NCBI GenBank assembly: GCA_014773175.1
Contig: VXCM01005479.1
Coordinates: 1 to 64,000 of the forward strand
Source: Lucifuga dentata
Taxonomy: Eukaryota; Chordata; Actinopteri; Ophidiiformes; Bythitidae
Direction: 5' to 3'
DNA: 64,000 nt
Positions 59,400-64,000 of the stretch are shown here, in pieces. A program made the translations under genes and the position numbers. The notes below the pieces were generated by a model, which saw only the letters and a list, made by a program, of their open reading frames with translations, ran no database searches and was not told the origin of the DNA. The stretch's first letter is position 1; each line of letters starts with the position of its first letter.

Positions 59400-59450
59400 C
59401 TGTGTGTGTGTATGTGTGTGTGTGTGTGTGTGTTGTTGGGTNGGGGGTAA
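59400..59450. repeat. (GT)n with N
   Basis: GT dinucleotide, then a G-rich end with N at 59442. Confidence 0.92.
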
Positions 59451-59490
59451 CAGGACAGTTACATACTGAAAGGGAAAATGCAGATGTAAA

Positions 59491-59616
59491 AAAGCTGTGG
59501 AAGCTGTAGAAAGAGCCAATGAGGCCATGCTGGCATCTAATGTAAAACCATCGCTCTTTTATCTGGGTCTCAATTATTCAACAAGAAAGCAGCTTCTCCC
59601 TCTGAGAAGAGAGTAG
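59491..59616 (+). other. Unrecognised 42-codon open segment
   Basis: Open plus frame KAVEAVERANEAMLASNVKP then SLFYLGLNYSTRKQ, ending in TAG at 59614-59616. Not recognised. It lies 125 bp beyond the segment at 59171-59365, with a GT repeat between them. Listed only because the two look similar in character. Confidence 0.18.
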
Positions 59617-60725
59617 ATATTGGACTCTACATTACCTTACAACAAGGGAATAGTGGAACTGCAGCTCATTCCACCTGAGAGGCTGTTCTGGGACCAGGCA
59701 CCAGCTGTGCCCATAATGACATCATCCATTTCTTGGGGCCTCCTGGAACACGATTATAGTGATTTACAGTTTATTCACATCTGTTGTTGTGTTGAATTCT
59801 TTTGTACTCTGTTCAGCTGTTCAGACCTATGCGATCTACTTCTCTATGCAACTACAACCGAAGCTAGCAGCGGCTTGATAAAGACCATACTAAATGTGTT
59901 ACAGCTGAGCATACTGTATAGCTGATTATATTAACCTGTATTGGACAAATATTATTTCAGTAATTAAGCACATATCTCATATGTCACTGTAAATGTGCTG
60001 GTGGAACTGCAGTACAGCTGTTATTGTGCTCTACAAGGATTAAACTAAATATAATCATGACAGATGTCACTCATCCTCCAACAAACAGTCAACTCTGCAA
60101 TATGATAAAAGTGCAGAGTAAATTGAGTATAGTAATATTACTGGTGAACAGTCCAGAAGTATAGAGATATAGGTGAATTACTCTTGTATAGGGATCAATC
60201 AATCCAACAATGAAACTCTACTCTGGGAGGCTCTGCCAATCACAAGCCAGTTTATAATTATAATTGTACACTATACTCAGATTTTTGTCTATACTGTGAT
60301 TAAGGTAAAAATGCAAGACGTATACATGAACAGAATTAACAGGACTCTGCCGTTCACCAAAAACACATGACGAGCTGCATAATCAGAGTACAAGGGAGAA
60401 TCCGGCTGGTGAGGAAACGCATGTGGAGGTGGCTTACTCCGATCATAATGTTTGCATGCTTGAACAAATTGATTTAAAATAATCTAGGTCTGTTACTCGA
60501 AAATAAACTTAAATCAATTTATGACGCTTTCAATCTAATTGTGATGTTTGTGACTTCTGAAAAAAAAAAAAAAACATTTTGCCTTAAGCTGAGTATAATC
60601 AAAGTTTTAACGTGCACATAAACGTACTGACTGTGTGGGAGGCACGTGAATATAGTGGCATCGCAAAGTCACTCTGTGTTAGTCATGTGCCTGGCACCTA
60701 TGTGTGTGTTACATTAAATCATATG

Positions 60726-60759
60726 CACGCACACACACACACATACACACACACACACA
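60726..60759. repeat. (CA)n microsatellite
   Basis: AC dinucleotide with one ATAC interruption. Confidence 0.93.
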
Positions 60760-61061
60760 AGAACCTCCTGATGAACACAAACTTTTAACTGTATTCAAAT
60801 GGAAGGCAGATGGCCAACGTGCTATCATCTCATGTAGGCAATTTCAATATACTGGATTGCACATCATATTATATGAGGTCTGACTGCGGCAGGGATGCAT
60901 AATTATTTATATCATGTTGTGGCCAGCTGCTGTTACATTCACCTTGATTGACCTTTGTTGTACAGATGACAGACCTCATGAACATCCTTAATAAATGAAA
61001 CATCCCTCGACTCGAATACACGCAGCACTTTCATTTATGCATGCACATGCAGTGTATGCAT

Positions 61062-61100
61062 ATGCGCACACGCACGCACACACACACACACACACACACA
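61062..61100. repeat. (CA)n microsatellite
   Basis: CGCA units passing into pure CA. Confidence 0.93.
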
Positions 61101-62049
61101 ACATAATCTGGCCCATCTTTACTACACAGTCTATCTTCTGTATATATCACTACTGTGAATGATGAGCACAGGGAGAAATCTACTCTGACTGGTGCAGAAC
61201 TAATTTATACTTTCAGATTGCCAGGAAGGGGTATGCAAAGGTAGCCAGGCATGGTAAGGCAACATGTCTAAGGGGGTTTTATCAATGAACACAGAATTCA
61301 TTTGAGGATAAACCTCATTCTGTTTGCTTACACTCCCTCCCTTATCACCCAGCCTGGAACTGATTGGTTAAAAAGGCGTGATGACTATGCATTTGGGAGA
61401 AACGGAATGACTGCACAGCGCTGTTGTTCACAGCAGGCACTGATGGAAGGGAAAGAAGAACCAGTAGAAGGATAGAAGGCTCATTTAATTTTTTTCCTGA
61501 GACACACTTCAAAAACACAAAACGTGAATAGAGCACACACCTGGGATGAATGCTGCTAAATGGAGAAAGATATTATCAGATGTATAGATGTCAAATTGAA
61601 AAACTTGGCCATGCCGCTTATTGTATCAGCATTCATGGTGAAGATTGTTTGAAGGGAAATGATTCCCCTGGGATATGAAAAAAGTAATTGTTAGGTCCAA
61701 GCCATTTTGTCTCACCAGAAAGTGCGCTGAATGAATTGTTGGCCCTTTCTCATTTTTTGCAAGCAGTTATATCTCTCACTATATTATGTTCAGACAAAAA
61801 TTATTTAAAAAGCCTCACTTACAATGCAATGCTAGTCATGTGAGGAGAGACCTGAGTTTGAGAGGAACTTCTTGTTATCAGAGGTTACTATGATGCAATT
61901 TCGCTGTTACTTAATGCAAAGTAAAACCACATTAACAAACATCACAAAACTTTTAACTTGACTAATAATTTATGAGTATTCCTGAGAAATGACTGTGTAT
62001 ATCCATATTTGTGTATTTTTTCAAGCCCTCTCACACGTACATGCATATA

Positions 62050-62050
<1 letters not shown>

Positions 62051-62089
<39 letters not shown>
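62051..62089. repeat. (GT)n microsatellite
   Basis: Pure GT dinucleotide. Confidence 0.95.
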
Positions 62090-62091
<2 letters not shown>

Positions 62092-62926
62092 TCTATGGGC
62101 ATACTGTATGTTTTTGAGTGAAGACTGTAGGCTATGCTATCTGTGTCACCCAGAATGAGTCTATGTGAACATTTTGCCTGCACACTTCAAAGAGCAGCAG
62201 TGCTCAGCAGAGAAGTGACTCAGACCCCAAAGAGACCACAGGAAGAAATCAGAGTGCCATTTTTTTTGGCCAGCCAGCTTGACAGAGCTTCCCTTCCTCA
62301 TCCCCCATCTCTTGCCCCCCACCTCACCTCTTCTGTCATTCCTCCTCAAATTCATAGCATCACTCCCAAAAGGAGCATTGTAGATTATCTTTGCAACTTG
62401 TCCCTTGGCTACTGAGGGGAACACTGAGCAAGTTGCATGAAATGAAAGTTATATATAGAATAACCTTTAATGAAATCACACAATGATGTCCATCATCAGC
62501 CAGTACTGAACTGTACCAGACCCACTGTGAGTCAGTTTCAAGTAATACAATACATCCCTGCGGTCACTGTTTGTCCTAAAGGAACTAAACTTCTAACTAT
62601 AACTTATTTATTAGTATGACTGACACTATGCAACCTCATAAACCCACCATTTGTTGCAGTGGTTTGCCTCTTACTTAAAAATATGCACATTTTCTCTTTG
62701 AACTTGTAATGTTTCTTTTTTCTCTGTCCCCAATGGTACAGAGAAGGTTTCACTTTAGGCTCTATTTTATTCTTTAATTATGCTCCCAGTAAAAGGGAGT
62801 AAGGTCGAAGTCATGATGGCCAAATATTTTTGCGGCAAATTCACATCAAGATTTTAAATGGAAGCTGAACTATATATGAACTTTGACTTGCAGATTTGCA
62901 CAACTGACCAACAACAAACCATCTTG

Positions 62927-63503
62927 AAGGACCACACCGGTGGTTTTGCATGTTTAAGCCCAATAGATGCAACAACATGCAACAACATGCATTCATACAT
63001 TACCTTACTGCCAACCATTTTCCAGAGCATAAAATCATATTTTAGTTTTTGCAAAATAAAATGTTCAAGTGATATCCCCACCTTAAAATTCTATGTTTCA
63101 CCTGCTAACATGCATGCCAGAATGAAGAAGCAGTCATTTTCATTCCTCTGGTAAAAGCTGTTTTTTTCTCCTGGGAGGATATTCCCTGGTGGAGACATAT
63201 ATTTAGACATATTTTAGCTGCACGTCGGATCAGTTGAATTAAGAAACTTCAACAAAAAAATAACAACAAGTGGTTTGCTGTGATGAATTGCCTATCTCAA
63301 GCACGTTTCAAGTCTAAACAAGTTGATTTTTTACAGCAAACTGGAATGAACTGAAAATAATGTCTGCCTGAAAGGTAGGAAAAACCAATTCAATAATTTA
63401 ATGCTCCAGTAGTATGCATTTGAAAAAATGGCTGGCAGCAAGGTACCATGTATGCACGTAGTATTTATCGGGCTCAAACATCAAAACCATCGGTATGGTC
63501 CTT
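62927..63503 (+). mobile_element. Family X long-TIR element, copy 4
   Basis: A 577-bp copy. The left end is AAGGACCACACCGGTGGTTT TGCATGTTTAAGCCCAATAG. The right end is TTTATCGGGCTCAAACATCA AAACCATCGG then TATGGTCCTT. The interior landmarks agree with copies 1 and 3: ATCCCCACCTTAAAATTCTA TGTTTCACCTGC, CTCCTGGGAGGATATTCCCT GG, GATGAATTGCCTATCTC and TGCCTGAAAGGTAGGAAAAA. A short local triplication of CAACATGC lies at about 62973-62990. The flanks are TG on the left and TA on the right, so a TA duplication is only half preserved. No coding capacity. Confidence 0.82.
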
Positions 63504-64000
63504 TAGCGGAGTTTACATCTGAGGGCAGGCACACTGTGTATCTTGCCTGGATTCCAAGAGAAGATTCCAACAAATGTTTAACAAAGCTGTTTGGCTTTAA
63601 AAGTGCAAAGAAAAAGCTAAAAACACTAAGATCTAGTTGAAAATGGTTGCTAGCTTGTATACTGTTGGTTGTTAGGTAACCACAATAACACAATGAGTGC
63701 ATTTTCATTCAACCTCAGTGGGGTTTTAAAGAAAAACTAAAGAAACTAATCAACTATAACACAGCAGAGGGAAACTTTGGTGAGAAGCATGGAGGTTATA
63801 TATTTTAAAATTAAAATAATGACTTGGCTGGAATAGAAGCCTTGTTCTCTGTCTGTACTTGAGGTAAAAAGAAAAAAAAAAATCAACCCGCCACTAGAGC
63901 ATTTAAGGTACACTCATATGGATACCGGTCCACAGGGATTTTTTTCCTTTAAAATGGATTAACGAATGACAAAACCTAATCATGGAATTTTTTTCAGGAT
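63504..64000. other. Unassigned stretch to window end
   Basis: AT-rich with a short poly(A) near 63872-63882. No feature was recognised. Confidence 0.55.

Larger units (their letters stand above)
54391..62926. other. Long unassigned stretch
   Basis: About 8.5 kb of AT-rich DNA with the simple repeats listed separately. Frames of up to 113 codons (54608-54949, 59620-59925) and the open pieces at 59171-59365 and 59491-59616 have no recognisable family. No TIRs, RNA genes or SINEs were recognised. Confidence 0.5.

Noticed and set aside
1..64000. CRISPR arrays, tRNA/rRNA genes, bacterial operons or phage
   Set aside because: No spaced direct repeats of CRISPR type. The only A/B-box pairs belong to SINEs. 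Composition and repeats are vertebrate.

Overview
This window looks like vertebrate, most likely teleost fish, nuclear DNA. It is AT-rich and full of (CA)n, (GA)n and poly(A) tracts. It carries fish-type repeats: hAT and Tc1-like DNA transposons, long-TIR MITEs, tRNA-derived SINEs and a 5'-truncated L1. It has no bacterial-style gene density, operons or ribosome binding sites. I found no host exon, tRNA or rRNA gene that I can support, so it reads as intergenic or deep intronic. Apart from transposon remnants, the long open frames are chance or lie in simple repeats.

Layout. 1-96: edge of a LINE reverse transcriptase on the minus strand. 1167-2671: hAT element with a perfect 8-bp target duplication. 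3344-3907: first copy of a ~0.6-kb TIR family (called family X here) that recurs at 16810-17140 (partial, inverted), 20542-21140 and 62927-63503. 4349-4703: MITE built of GCAAA-rich units. 8641-9554: second hAT. 9618-10035: Tc1-like remnant. 12352-12640: foldback insertion between 16-bp direct repeats. 19110-19440: second LINE reverse-transcriptase remnant. 21-28 kb: mostly simple repeats. 28930-29303: tRNA-derived SINE (minus) next to a short hAT-like element. 31786-33337: hAT with transposase remnants. 35134-35735: MITE with ~200-bp inverted repeats. 37634-39597: near-palindrome of almost 2 kb. 40300-40395: SINE fragment. 42360-42975: MITE. 43310-43690: SINE-like repeat. 46104-47525: hAT with a C-terminal transposase remnant. 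47827-47874: perfect 48-bp palindrome. 53080-54390: L1 3' end. The rest holds simple repeats and sequence in which I see nothing nameable.

Assembly. There are many isolated single Ns and one 43-N gap (33715-33757). In four places a single N sits between two exact copies of a 62-67-bp sequence, which looks like untrimmed contig overlap rather than biology. Several Ns in homopolymers may have the same cause, so lengths around them are unreliable.

The genes do not work together as a system. What can be read is a history of insertions: four hAT insertions supported by 8-bp target duplications, TA-targeting elements, retroposons, and large inverted repeats that could form hairpins. The least explained items are family X, the 2-kb near-palindrome, the tandem units inside the 35.1-kb MITE arms and the perfect palindrome at 47.85 kb.
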